A DNA stretch of 64,000 nucleotides from CBDCEG01 sp965215775 (GTDB taxonomy: Bacteria; Pseudomonadota; Gammaproteobacteria; Cardiobacteriales; Ostreibacteriaceae), in NCBI GenBank assembly GCA_965215775.1, contig CBDCEG010000027.1:118258-182257 (forward strand), given 5' to 3'. Within the stretch, counting starts at the first letter, position 1. Each line of letters starts with the position of its first letter. Both the position numbers and the translations under genes were made by a program. The notes below the pieces were generated by a model. The model was not told where the DNA came from. It searched no databases and saw only the letters and a list, made by a program, of their open reading frames with translations. Shown piece by piece: positions 32,420-41,502 of this stretch.

Positions 32420-33700
32420 TTAATTTGTAATTAAATACTCTTTTAATAACTTAATATAGCTATCAGTAGAGCCTTGTTTGCTTTGTAGGTATTTATAACT
32501 ATTTTCTGAGATTTGTTGTTTATTTTCAATTAGTTCCAAAATTGCTTTTTTGAGGGTTTTGCTATTATTTTCTTCACATTGAATTATTGCATTTTCTTCA
32601 AGCATTTGGTTGATTATTTCTGGGAAATTAAAGCTACTATTTCCAATGATACAAGGGGTTTTGAATAAAGCAGATTCAAGCGGATTATGTCCGCCGTGTT
32701 CAATAAAAGAACCACCAATAATAGAAAAATAAGCCATAGAATATAAATAAATAAGTTCTCCTATGCTATCAATTATGATAACTTCTACATTATTATCTGA
32801 TTGTTTTAGGTTGCTTTTTTTGATTGAAATTAAATCATTTTGTTTACATATTTGTATAATATTATCAGCTCGTTCTGGGTGTCTTGGAACAATAACTAAC
32901 AATTTATTTATTATATTTTCTTTAACTAACTGTTTATAAGCTTTAATTATTATTTCATCTTCACCTGTGTGCGTGCTTGCTGCTAGAATAAATTCTTTAT
33001 TTATTAATTGTTTTAATTGCTGGTTTTTCTCTTTTAAATCATTTGGTTTTATAATATCAAACTTAATATTTGTAATTATATCTGTTTTTGCATTTAGCTT
33101 TTCAAACCTACTTGCAGACTCTTGGTTTTGACAAATAACTTTTGTAAACTTACTTATTATATTATTTGCAAAGTTATTGAATTTGTTTGCTTTTTGATAA
33201 CTATTAAATGATTTTTCTGAAAGTCTAGCATTTATAAGAAATGTAGGAATATTTCTTTTGTAAAGTTTATTTATATAATTTGCCCAAATTTCAGTTTCCA
33301 TAAACAAACTTATTTCAGGTTTAAAATGGTTTAGAAACTTACTAACTAAAAAAGGTGCATCAAAAGGTAAATAACAGAAAATAACTTTTTCTGAGTTAAT
33401 TTCTAAGCTAAGTTTTTTGGTTATCTGCTCCATTCCTGTTGGTGTGGTTGTTGTGATTAGAAGCTGTTTATTAGGGAATTGTTTTATAATTTTTTGAATT
33501 AAAAGTAAGCTTGCCAAAAATTCTCCAACAGAAACACAATGCAACCAAATTAAGTCAGAATTATTAGTTTTTGGTAATCCTAATGCAAATCTTTGTTTGA
33601 TATTCTTACGATAAGCTTTATTTTTAGAGCTTTTTATAAATAATCTAATTACCGCAAAAGGAAGTAATAAGCTTATGATTATTGAGTATAAATAAATCAT
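32420..33700 (-). CDS. waaA: 3-deoxy-D-manno-octulosonic acid transferase
   Basis: A 426-residue inner-membrane glycosyltransferase (GT30) that attaches Kdo to lipid IVA in LPS synthesis. An N-terminal hydrophobic anchor is followed by IWLHCVSVGEF (nucleophile-side Glu), TTTTPTGMEQ, METEIWANYI and NARLSEKS, then the C-terminal nucleotide-binding part with ASTHTGEDEIII, VPRHPERAD and GGSFIEHGGHNPLESA. Length is as in E. coli (425). Its start overlaps the end of lnt by four bases, so the two are translated in series; both build the outer membrane. Confidence 0.96.
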   Translation of the reverse strand: MIYLYSIIISLLLPFAVIRLFIKSSKNKAYRKNIKQRFALGLPKTNNSDLIWLHCVSVGEFLASLLLIQKIIKQFPNKQLLITTTTPTGMEQITKKLSLEINSEKVIFCYLPFDAPFLVSKFLNHFKPEISLFMETEIWANYINKLYKRNIPTFLINARLSEKSFNSYQKANKFNNFANNIISKFTKVICQNQESASRFEKLNAKTDIITNIKFDIIKPNDLKEKNQQLKQLINKEFILAASTHTGEDEIIIKAYKQLVKENIINKLLVIVPRHPERADNIIQICKQNDLISIKKSNLKQSDNNVEVIIIDSIGELIYLYSMAYFSIIGGSFIEHGGHNPLESALFKTPCIIGNSSFNFPEIINQMLEENAIIQCEENNSKTLKKAILELIENKQQISENSYKYLQSKQGSTDSYIKLLKEYLITN

Positions 33701-35256
33701 TTCTGAGGTCTAATAAATCCAGCAGAAAACCTAGTGGAAAATCTAACAAAAAATATAAATAAAACAAAGAAAATAATAAAAGGATAATCACCAATTAAAA
33801 CATATATTGTATTACCAATTCTTGGGCTAACTTTGGCAATAACACTACCAGCTTTGAATTGTTCGGTGGTTTTTATTACCTTACCATTATAATTTATAAT
33901 TGCAGAAATCCCTGTGTTTGTTGCTCTAATTATAGTTTTTTGGCTTTCAATTGCACGCATTCTAATTATATTAAAATGTTGCATTTGTGCTTTTGATTTT
34001 GCAAACCAAGCATCATTTGAAATATTTAAAAGGATATTTGAATTTATTGCATTTTGCCTTATTTCATTACCAAAAACAGCTTCAAAACAAATAGAAACCG
34101 CAAGTTTAAATGTTGTTTTTCCTTTAGTTATAATAAATGGTTCTTGAATTAGTTCTCCTTTTTTAAAATCAGCCATCGGAATAGTAACAAACTTTTCAAA
34201 AAGACTTAAAACACTACGAAAAGGAATGTATTCACCAAAAGCTAACAAATGTTGTTTCTTATAAAAGCTAACTTCTCCATTTTTTGACTGTAAATAAGCA
34301 GAGTTATATATATCACCATATGCGTTTGCTGTTCTATTTTTTTCAAATTGGATTCCAGCAACCCAATCAAAATTATATTCTTGCTGTAAAAGAAACATAT
34401 CATTTAAATCTTCAACTGAATCTTGGTAGATATTTGGAATGGCGGTTTCTGCCCAAATAACTAAGTCAGGTTTGTTGTTTTGTAAGACTTTGAAAGTTTC
34501 TTTTTTATAATCATTTATACTTTTTTGTATTTTTTCTAAAGTGTATTTGGTGATAACATCAGTATTTGCTTGAATTAAAGCTACTTCTAACTTGTCTGAG
34601 TTTAGTTGTTTGGTTTGTGGAATATTTAAAAGTAGGGCGGAAATAACAATTGTAAAAATACCCAAAACACCTATTAATTTTGATTTTAAATTTTTATTTA
34701 GAAAGATAATTAAAATAAATGAAGCAAGTAAAACACATATGAAACTAACAAAAAATACACCACCAATTTTAGAGAAATTAGCAAGCGGGCTATCAATTTG
34801 AGCATAACCAAGAGAACCCCAAGGAAAACCTATAAAAAACATACTTCTAATCCATTCAAATATTGCAATAATTGCAGGAGCTATAAATATTTGTTGTGTT
34901 CTATTTTTGCCAAGTTTGATAATGCAATAAGCTGATAATCCCCAATAAATAGCCAAAATCAAAACCATTAAAGCATTTGCTAAAATTGAAAAAAATAAGC
35001 TAGCACCACCAAAAATATTCATACTTATATAAACCCAACTCAAATTCCAAGCGAAAAATGAAAGTCCATATAAATAACCAGTTGCAAAAGCTTTTTTTGG
35101 AGTTTTTACTAAAGATTTATTAGTTATTATATAAATAAAACCAGCAACTGAAATAATAGAAATAATTCCACTAAGCCAAGTGATGTTAGAGCTGTATTTT
35201 ATATCAAAAACAAGAGCTTGAATAAATCCAAGAAAAATAATAATGCCAAATTTCAT
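33697..35256 (-). CDS. lnt: Apolipoprotein N-acyltransferase
   Basis: A 519-residue polytopic enzyme that adds the third acyl chain to lipoproteins, which matters here because the window encodes many predicted lipoproteins. Seven or so N-terminal membrane helices (including FIGFPWGSLGYAQ, a conserved loop) precede a nitrilase-like catalytic domain: WAETAIPN contains the catalytic Glu, YKKQHLLAFGEYIPFR the Lys, and VSICFEAVFG the Cys. The final NDAWF..S..QMQHFNIIRMRAIE region is typical. Length is close to E. coli (512). The gene lies between corC and waaA in the usual corC-lnt order. Confidence 0.96.
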   Translation of the reverse strand: MKFGIIIFLGFIQALVFDIKYSSNITWLSGIISIISVAGFIYIITNKSLVKTPKKAFATGYLYGLSFFAWNLSWVYISMNIFGGASLFFSILANALMVLILAIYWGLSAYCIIKLGKNRTQQIFIAPAIIAIFEWIRSMFFIGFPWGSLGYAQIDSPLANFSKIGGVFFVSFICVLLASFILIIFLNKNLKSKLIGVLGIFTIVISALLLNIPQTKQLNSDKLEVALIQANTDVITKYTLEKIQKSINDYKKETFKVLQNNKPDLVIWAETAIPNIYQDSVEDLNDMFLLQQEYNFDWVAGIQFEKNRTANAYGDIYNSAYLQSKNGEVSFYKKQHLLAFGEYIPFRSVLSLFEKFVTIPMADFKKGELIQEPFIITKGKTTFKLAVSICFEAVFGNEIRQNAINSNILLNISNDAWFAKSKAQMQHFNIIRMRAIESQKTIIRATNTGISAIINYNGKVIKTTEQFKAGSVIAKVSPRIGNTIYVLIGDYPFIIFFVLFIFFVRFSTRFSAGFIRPQK

Positions 35257-35263
35257 AATTTGT

Positions 35264-36082
35264 TTAGTTGTTTGTGATTTTTATTTTTTTGACAACCAAT
35301 GAAATGATTTTTCTTTCATCCGCTTCTTTTACAATAAAACAAAATCCACCACTGTTTATTTTTTCGCCAATTTTGGGAACATAAGCAAATTTTGAAACTA
35401 CAAAACCACCAATAGTATCAGTGTTTATATGGCTTAACTCTACGCCAAAAGTTGAGTTGAATTCATCAAGTTCGGTCATAGCAGTTACAAAATAACTTGT
35501 TAAATCTAATTTTTTGATGTTTTTATCATTTTTAATATCATGCTCATCATCAATATCTCCAACAATTTCCTCCAAAACATCTTCAATAGTAACAAGACCA
35601 GCAGTTCCACCATACTCGTTAGTTACAATAACCATATGTTCGCGTTGGTAACGAAATTCTTTTAATAAAATATCTAATGGTTTTGATTCTGGTATAAATT
35701 TGGCAGCACGCATAGCTTTGCTAATTTCAAAATCAGTTTTATATTTAATATGAATAAGTAAATCTTTGGCAAGTAAAATACCTATGATTTTATCATCTTT
35801 TTCAACAGGAAAACGAGAATGCCCACTATCTAAAACTAGTTTAATAACTTCATCAAATTTTAAGTCATATTCAACACTTATAATTTGTGAGCTAGGAATC
35901 ATAACATCTCTAACCTTTTGCTCAGAAACAGAAAGAACTCCTGTAATCATTCGTGCTTCTTGGCTATCAATTATGTTGTTTTCTTGAGCTTCTTGAAGAT
36001 ATTCAAGTAAATCTTCTTTGTTATCTTTTTTGATTACAAGCCCTAGTAGTTTTTGAAATATATTTTCTTTTTCTTTTTTCAT
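35264..36082 (-). CDS. corC: CorC/YbeX family CBS-domain protein
   Basis: A 272-residue cytoplasmic protein with two CBS domains (VRDVMIPSSQIISVEY and SGHSRFPVEKD..IIGILLAKDLL; then FIPESKPLDILLKEFR and EHMVIVTNEYGGTAGLVTIED) and a C-terminal CorC_HlyC domain (DIGGFVV/ DTIGGFVVSKFAYVPKIGEKI). It lacks the membrane domain of larger paralogues. CorC is linked to Mg2+/Co2+ handling and to ribosome-associated YbeY; corC next to lnt is the standard arrangement. ybeY does not lie upstream, where a terminator and the sulfur transporter pair are found instead. Confidence 0.92.
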   Translation of the reverse strand: MKKEKENIFQKLLGLVIKKDNKEDLLEYLQEAQENNIIDSQEARMITGVLSVSEQKVRDVMIPSSQIISVEYDLKFDEVIKLVLDSGHSRFPVEKDDKIIGILLAKDLLIHIKYKTDFEISKAMRAAKFIPESKPLDILLKEFRYQREHMVIVTNEYGGTAGLVTIEDVLEEIVGDIDDEHDIKNDKNIKKLDLTSYFVTAMTELDEFNSTFGVELSHINTDTIGGFVVSKFAYVPKIGEKINSGGFCFIVKEADERKIISLVVKKIKITNN

Positions 36083-36164
36083 TGAAATATTAAGTGTTTA
36101 TTAACTATTTAGTTTTAAAATAATCTTTCATTATAACACTAACCAATAGATTATTTATAGCTGT

Positions 36165-36203
36165 AAAAAAAGGCAACAGGAAATTTCAACCTGTTGCCTT
36201 TAT
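36165..36203 (-). terminator. Rho-independent terminator after the YeeE/YedE pair
   Basis: Stem GGCAACAGG/CCTGTTGCC with further A-T pairs, nine-base loop, and seven T on the minus strand just after the stem. It separates the transporter genes from corC. A weaker T tract is also present on the other strand. Confidence 0.88.
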
Positions 36204-36233
36204 TTTTTCATTATGAAAAAACTTACTTAAAAT

Positions 36234-36803
36234 CTAATCCTTTAAAATTGATTTAGGTAAGAAAATAGCTATTAAAATAAATAAAGCACCAATTCCACCA
36301 GCAACCAAAAGAGGTGAAACAGCTGGCATCAAAGCTGTAAATTTATCATTTCCAGTTTCTACCAAAGTAGCCTTACTACCAAGCTTATCAAATAAAAATG
36401 TTGATTTTAAGCTTGCATAAGAAATTGTATAAGCTAACGCACCAAGTAAACCACCAATAATAAAAATCAGTGCATCTTTTCTACCAGCTCCTGCTGCAAC
36501 AACACCAGTTCCTGGGCAAAATCCAGACATAGCCCAACCAAGTCCCAAAATAGCACCGCCAATAATAACGCCAACATAAGAAGCTTTAACGCTTAAATGT
36601 GCAGAGTCAACAAGTCCAAGTGCAAGTAAAGCGAACAAAATAAGACTGCTAGTCCCAATTCCTAAAAGAATTGCACGCATTAAATGTAAATCTGAAAGGC
36701 GTAACATTCCTATAATTTTTTGTGGATTTGATGCACCAACTTTTTGTAGGATAAATCCAAATAAAAATCCTAAAAGTATCGCGAATAATATAGTTGTAGT
36801 CAT
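36234..36803 (-). CDS. YeeE/YedE-family sulfur transporter, second half protein
   Basis: A 189-residue membrane protein with about five transmembrane helices and the conserved motif AMSGFCPGTGVVAAGAG (invariant Cys), followed by a DALIFIIGGLLGALAY helix. YeeE/YedE (DUF395) proteins transport thiosulfate or related sulfur compounds; in many bacteria the protein is split into two half-size genes, as here with the adjacent 36806-37408 gene (two-base gap). The two products would pair to form one channel. A role in sulfur uptake for oxidation or assimilation is plausible; no sulfurtransferase partner is next to it. Confidence 0.88.
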   Translation of the reverse strand: MTTTILFAILLGFLFGFILQKVGASNPQKIIGMLRLSDLHLMRAILLGIGTSSLILFALLALGLVDSAHLSVKASYVGVIIGGAILGLGWAMSGFCPGTGVVAAGAGRKDALIFIIGGLLGALAYTISYASLKSTFLFDKLGSKATLVETGNDKFTALMPAVSPLLVAGGIGALFILIAIFLPKSILKD

Positions 36804-36805
36804 AA

Positions 36806-37408
36806 TTAACCTCTTTTTTTATACATAATAATTGCTACAGGAATTGCAACTGCAAAAGCACCAGCTGCAAATAAATAACCACTAAGTGAAGTCTGCATCA
36901 TTCCACTCATCATATGACCACTTGTGCAACCACCTGCTAGCCTTGCTCCATATAAAACTAAAAAACCACCAATAAATGAAATCATATAACGCTTTTTAGT
37001 GCAGTTTCCTAGGCTTTCTCTAAATACTTTTGGTGAAATTGCTAGCTTTTTACTTTCTAACTTTTCTTCATCTGTTTGCTTTGGTTGAAGTTTGCTTGCA
37101 ACAAAACCACCCAAAATCATAGCAAGAACAAAAATAAAACTATAATTAATTGGTTTAGCAACACTTTTGGCATATTTACCACCACTTTTGTTCAGGTAGG
37201 CATTGGTACTTCTATAACCTTTTTTGGCAGTCTTATCTTCAACAATTAAGTCTGAAGAAACTGCATTCCAAACAATTCCATCTAAAATAACAAACTGCGT
37301 AGAAACCCCAACAGGCTTAACAAAAGCAACAGCAAGCAAGAAAATAAAACCTAACGAAAGCCCGCTTGCCAGCCAGCCCCATTGTTTTTTGAAAATAAAA
37401 CCTTTCAT
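36806..37408 (-). CDS. YeeE/YedE-family sulfur transporter, first half protein
   Basis: A 200-residue membrane protein. An N-terminal helix (WLASGLSLGFIFLLAVAFV) is followed by a periplasmic loop with KKGYRSTNAYLNKSGG, a second helix (FIFVLAMILGGFVASKL) and the family motif ARLAGGCTSGHMMSGMMQTSLSGY with the invariant Cys. This is the counterpart of the 36234 gene in the two-gene YeeE/YedE arrangement. The Cys in each half is thought to relay thiosulfate through the channel in the E. coli homologue. Transcribed first of the pair; upstream gap of about 150 bases likely contains the promoter. Confidence 0.86.
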   Translation of the reverse strand: MKGFIFKKQWGWLASGLSLGFIFLLAVAFVKPVGVSTQFVILDGIVWNAVSSDLIVEDKTAKKGYRSTNAYLNKSGGKYAKSVAKPINYSFIFVLAMILGGFVASKLQPKQTDEEKLESKKLAISPKVFRESLGNCTKKRYMISFIGGFLVLYGARLAGGCTSGHMMSGMMQTSLSGYLFAAGAFAVAIPVAIIMYKKRG

Positions 37409-37557
37409 AAGTAACCTCTTATATTAGTAAAGTTGCAATTTTATAGTTTTAAACTAATAAAGCAAATATTTTTTGAATAACTTATATGAATTTTAGTTAT
37501 TGTTTGTGTATGTATGTTTTAAATACTTTGGAAATACTTTGGATTTGTAAATTTCTG

Positions 37558-38349
37558 TTAATATTCGTAACCATTAAGTATCCAATTTTTTGGTGTTAAA
37601 TACATCCAGTATTTAGTATTAAAAGGAATTATCCAATATTTTGTTTTGAGTTTTTTATTTTCTTTTACTCCTGTTACTTTTAGTTTTAGAGAATAAACTC
37701 GTTTGTTTTTATCTGTAATAATAGATAGTTTTGTCTTAATATCAATCAAAGATTGTTTGTTTACAACAACTCCTTCATTACTATAAAAAGTGGTTAATGA
37801 AAAAATATCTTTAATACCTTGTTTTCCATAAGGAGCGAAAATTAAATCTACCGCTCCATAATATCCATTATGAGCATCCCAAATGTGAGTCTTCCAACCC
37901 CAATAATCAGTAGGTGCAAGTTTAACTAACTTCCAATCTCGTGGAGGCGTGCTGTAAGCTCCAAGAAGAATTGTTGGATTTGCAGCAATAAGTTTGGAGC
38001 TTTTATCTTCAACAATAAACAAAGCACTCATACCAAATGTAAGGTGGCTAATGAAAGCATCATTATTCTTATCAAGCATTCTACCATCTAAAACAAGATA
38101 TCTTCGTTTGCCAAATTTTGTTTTGATAATCTCGGATTTGATTATTGATAAACAATAATGATTTTCATTAAATTCCTTACTTTTAACTATCCAACAATTA
38201 TTTTTTTTATCGTATTTTTGATAAAATTTACTAATAGTTTTTATCAAAGAACTTGATGCTTTTAGATTATTACTTTTTTTTGCAAAAATAGGGCTTGTAA
38301 ATATTATAACAATAAGAAGTATATAAGTTTTCATAATAGTATGTTTCAT
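37558..38349 (-). CDS. Hypothetical exported protein
   Basis: A 263-residue protein with a signal peptide (TYILLIVIIFTSPIFAKK, cleavage after IFA). The mature part is rich in Trp and Tyr (PTDYWGWKTHIWDAHNGYYG and TKYWIIPFNTKYWMYLTPK) and has two cysteines (NNCWIV, HYCLSII). No domain was recognised. Two starts are possible, 38349 and the ATG five codons further in. It is preceded on the same strand by the PliI-like lipoprotein gene, 45 bases away, so the two may be transcribed together and act in the same compartment. Confidence 0.55.
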   Translation of the reverse strand: MKHTIMKTYILLIVIIFTSPIFAKKSNNLKASSSLIKTISKFYQKYDKKNNCWIVKSKEFNENHYCLSIIKSEIIKTKFGKRRYLVLDGRMLDKNNDAFISHLTFGMSALFIVEDKSSKLIAANPTILLGAYSTPPRDWKLVKLAPTDYWGWKTHIWDAHNGYYGAVDLIFAPYGKQGIKDIFSLTTFYSNEGVVVNKQSLIDIKTKLSIITDKNKRVYSLKLKVTGVKENKKLKTKYWIIPFNTKYWMYLTPKNWILNGYEY

Positions 38350-38394
38350 AATAATATATTTAATAATAAATTAAGTTTAAGAGTTAAAATTTTA

Positions 38395-38988
38395 CTACCT
38401 ATCAATATTTTTACTAACCTTAAATACTTTCACATTTTCTCCATCAACTAATTTGTATTGAATATAACGAATTCCTCCTGTTGGGTTTGCATTTGTATCC
38501 TTTTTTTTATAGATTGGGAAGCTTTGTACTAAGTGGTTATTAATTAACTCAAACTTATCATGTCCCATATATCCTTTGTTTAATCGTTTATTATGAACAA
38601 TACCTTTAAAATAAGCTTCACTTGCTGAATGTTTACCATTTGGAGATACAGCAATTACTTTCCCATAAGCTCCGCTTCCCACAGAATGTAAATAAATAAC
38701 TAATTCGCCAACCTTATCTTTATCTAAATCAGAAACCTCTGCACCTGTTATAGTATAGCCTTCTTCAACCTCTAGAGTTTCTTTATAAGCTTCTTTTAAG
38801 CCTATAATTGAAATTTTTGCATAATTACGATCATCTTTTTTTATAGAAGATATATTATATTTAATTTTGTTATAACTTAATGACTTTGAAAAAGAAGTGT
38901 TTCTAAGCGGTTCGGAGCTTGTGTTATCTTTAGTTTGTAGGCAAGATATTAATGCACCAAGTGTAAATATTAAAAGTATTTTATTCAC
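38395..38988 (-). CDS. PliI-like lipoprotein, putative inhibitor of invertebrate-type lysozyme
   Basis: A 197-residue lipoprotein (signal MNKILLIFTLGALISC, lipobox LISC). The mature domain has a pattern I recognise from the periplasmic i-type lysozyme inhibitor family of Aeromonas: TGAEVSDLDKD..GELVIYLHS, the lysozyme-binding loop region SVGSGAYGKVIAVS, KGYMGHDKFELINN.LVQSFPIYK and NPTGGIRYIQYKLVDGE. In the family the SGS.Y-type loop plugs the enzyme's active site. Invertebrate-type lysozymes are made by molluscs, echinoderms and arthropods, so the gene fits contact with such hosts. Assignment is from remembered family features, not from a search. Confidence 0.75.
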   Translation of the reverse strand: MNKILLIFTLGALISCLQTKDNTSSEPLRNTSFSKSLSYNKIKYNISSIKKDDRNYAKISIIGLKEAYKETLEVEEGYTITGAEVSDLDKDKVGELVIYLHSVGSGAYGKVIAVSPNGKHSASEAYFKGIVHNKRLNKGYMGHDKFELINNHLVQSFPIYKKKDTNANPTGGIRYIQYKLVDGENVKVFKVSKNIDR

Positions 38989-39067
38989 TTAATTACCTCA
39001 TTTATAAAATTAGTTAGATAATTTAGTTTACCACAAAATAAACCTAGTTTTTAGGCACGGTTAGTTT

Positions 39068-39733
39068 TCAAAAAACACTAACCAAACTAAAGACACCTAT
39101 ACAAATTAGAAATACTGCAAGGGTAGGGCGTAGAGTTTTGTTATTATTAAGTATATTAGTTATAAACCCCATTCCAATTAGTGCAGGCATTGTTCCTAAG
39201 CCAAAACAAATAATTGCGATAACTGAATTTATTAAATTATCAGCACTTATTGCGACAGCTAATGCACTATAAATCAAAGAACAAGGTATAAAACCCCAAA
39301 CAATTCCAACAAGGTAAACTTGTTTTAAGCTTTTTGGTGGCAGAATTGGATTTACTAATTTCCTTATTTTTTGCCAAATTTTTTGAGTGAAATTATTGAA
39401 AAATCCTTGAGTTTTAATTTCAAATAATTGACTAACACCAAGGAAAATCATAAAGCAAGCAGCTAAAGCTTTGAAAAAAAGAGCTGTTGGAATTAAGCTT
39501 TGGGTTTGTTTGGTAAAGTTAAGTATAAAAATCATAGAAATTATAGTTATTAATATATAACTACTAATTCTTCCTAAGTTATAAATATATAAGCTATATT
39601 TTTTATGCTTTTCCTTTGTTATATTTTGAAATATTTGTAAAATGCTACCACACATTGCGATACAGTGTGCGCTTCCAATCAATCCAATCAAAAATAGTGA
39701 AGCATATAAGTTGTAATTATTAAGAATTGTCAT
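39068..39733 (-). CDS. Sulfite exporter TauE/UreH-like membrane protein
   Basis: A 221-residue protein with six transmembrane helices. The N-terminal GLIGSAHCIAMCGSI motif (His plus two Cys), YNLGRISSYILI, and GFIPCSLIYSALAVAI are typical of the UreH_2/cytochrome c biogenesis transmembrane family, often found with cytochrome oxidase assembly genes and thought to handle copper or nickel. I chose the ATG at 39733 because the longer frame overlaps the divergent rsxC start. No cbb3 oxidase genes are adjacent in the window. The substrate remains open. Confidence 0.8.
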   Translation of the reverse strand: MTILNNYNLYASLFLIGLIGSAHCIAMCGSILQIFQNITKEKHKKYSLYIYNLGRISSYILITIISMIFILNFTKQTQSLIPTALFFKALAACFMIFLGVSQLFEIKTQGFFNNFTQKIWQKIRKLVNPILPPKSLKQVYLVGIVWGFIPCSLIYSALAVAISADNLINSVIAIICFGLGTMPALIGMGFITNILNNNKTLRPTLAVFLICIGVFSLVSVF

Positions 39734-39794
39734 TTTGTTATAGGAAAAAATATAGTTATTTAGATAAAAAATAAAAATGTTATAATTCAAAACT

Positions 39795-41447
39795 ATGTTT
39801 GAATTTCTTAAGAAAAAAAATAATAACCCCAAAGGCACCAAATTACAAGAATATAAGTTTCTTTCAAATTCTGGTGAAGCTAAAACCCTACCTATTTACA
39901 AAAAATACTATATTTCTTTAACTCAAAGAGATGGAGAACAGGCTATTCCAATTATAAAAATTGGTGAGAAAGTTAAAAAAGGTCAAATTATAGCTAAGCC
40001 AACTTCAGATTTGGCACATTATAGACATAGTCCAACCTCAGGGGAAGTTACAAATATTTGTGAAATTGCAGAAAACCACCCGTCACAAATAATAACTAAT
40101 GCCATTGAAATAACAGCTGATGGTTTAGATGAGTTAAGTGATGTTGCTAATTCTATAAAAATAAAAAAATCTACCGTAAAAATAGAAAATTATGCACTTG
40201 AAAATATTTCAAAAAACGAATTGCTAGATAGTATTTGTTTAGCTGGCGTTGCTGGAATGGGTGGGGCTGGATTTCCAACTAAAAGAAAACTAGATTTGAA
40301 TGTAAGCGTTGATACTTTGATTATAAATGGTGCTGAATGTGAACCATATATAACTTGTGATGATGTTTTGATGCAAGAAAAGGCTGAACAAATATTAAAA
40401 GGTGCACAAATTATCGCTTATATAATTGATGCGAATGAAATACTTGTAGGAATTGAAGATAACAAGCCAAAGGCAATAGAAATCATGCAAAAAGCTTGTG
40501 AAAAAATATCTGGTAAAACTATAAAAAATATAAAAATATGCCCAATGCCAACAAAATATCCAATGGGAAGTCGTATTCAAATAGCACATTTTTTATTAGG
40601 TAAAAAGACAAGCCCTCAAAGGCGTTCTAGTAGTTATGGTTTTATTTGCCATAATGTTGGAACGGCAAATGCATGTTATGAAGCTGTTGTTTTAGGTAAA
40701 CCATTGATAGAAAGGTATATGACTGTTTCTGGAGACGCTGTTAATAAACCTACTGTTGTAAAAGCAAGGGTTGGAGCAACACTTTTTGATATATTTGAAA
40801 GTTGTGATTTGCAACAAAATTCAAATGTTATAGTTGGTGGCACGATGATGGGATTTGCACTATCAGATGGCTGGCAAGAAAATAAAGTAACAATTAAAAG
40901 AGAAACTACATCAATTTTAGGATTTCAAAAGAAAGTCAAAGTATTTAATTCATTAGAGCAAAATTGTATTCGTTGTGGTCAGTGTGCTGAAGCTTGCCCA
41001 ATTGATTTACTTCCACAGCAACTTTACTTTTACGGTAAAAATAAAAATTATAAAAAAGCCCAAGAAAATAGAATATTTGATTGTATAGAATGTGGTTTAT
41101 GTTCTTATGTTTGCCCTAGTGATATTCCTTTGGTTACTTATTTTAAACACAGTAAAGGAGAAATTTATACAGAGAAAAAGAAAAAACAGAACTCTGATAT
41201 AGCACAAATTAGATTTGAAAATAGACAACAAAGAATTGAAAAAGTAAAAGCCGAAAGAAAAAGAAAAATGGATGAAAAAAGAAAAAGAATGGCAGAAAAA
41301 CAAATAACAAAAACTGATGAAATAGCCAAGCTAGAAGATAATACTAAAAAAGGTTATGACCAAGATTTGATCGCTCAAGCTTTGGAGCGAGTGAAAAATA
41401 AAAAAGCAAATTTTGAAAAAGAAAAAATTGAAAAAGAAAAATCTTAG
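39795..41447 (+). CDS. rsxC: Electron transport complex subunit RsxC/RnfC
   Basis: A 550-residue peripheral subunit of the Rnf complex, which couples NADH-ferredoxin electron flow to ion movement or, in E. coli, keeps SoxR reduced. The N-terminal part has the NADH/FMN domain (GVAGMGGAGFPTKRKL, NGAECEPYITCDD). Two 4Fe-4S clusters follow: CIRCGQCAEACPIDLLP and CIECGLCSYVCPSDIP. A charged helical C-terminus (ENRQQRIEKVKAERKRKMDE) is like that of gammaproteobacterial RsxC but shorter, without the long Ala-rich repeats. A -10-like TATAAT ends only eight bases before the ATG. rsxA and rsxB, expected in front, are absent. Confidence 0.95.
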   Translation: MFEFLKKKNNNPKGTKLQEYKFLSNSGEAKTLPIYKKYYISLTQRDGEQAIPIIKIGEKVKKGQIIAKPTSDLAHYRHSPTSGEVTNICEIAENHPSQIITNAIEITADGLDELSDVANSIKIKKSTVKIENYALENISKNELLDSICLAGVAGMGGAGFPTKRKLDLNVSVDTLIINGAECEPYITCDDVLMQEKAEQILKGAQIIAYIIDANEILVGIEDNKPKAIEIMQKACEKISGKTIKNIKICPMPTKYPMGSRIQIAHFLLGKKTSPQRRSSSYGFICHNVGTANACYEAVVLGKPLIERYMTVSGDAVNKPTVVKARVGATLFDIFESCDLQQNSNVIVGGTMMGFALSDGWQENKVTIKRETTSILGFQKKVKVFNSLEQNCIRCGQCAEACPIDLLPQQLYFYGKNKNYKKAQENRIFDCIECGLCSYVCPSDIPLVTYFKHSKGEIYTEKKKKQNSDIAQIRFENRQQRIEKVKAERKRKMDEKRKRMAEKQITKTDEIAKLEDNTKKGYDQDLIAQALERVKNKKANFEKEKIEKEKS

Positions 41448-41502
41448 TGATAAGAGTGATAACTAACCGATAAAACTATAAAAGATAAATATTATTAAAC
41501 CA

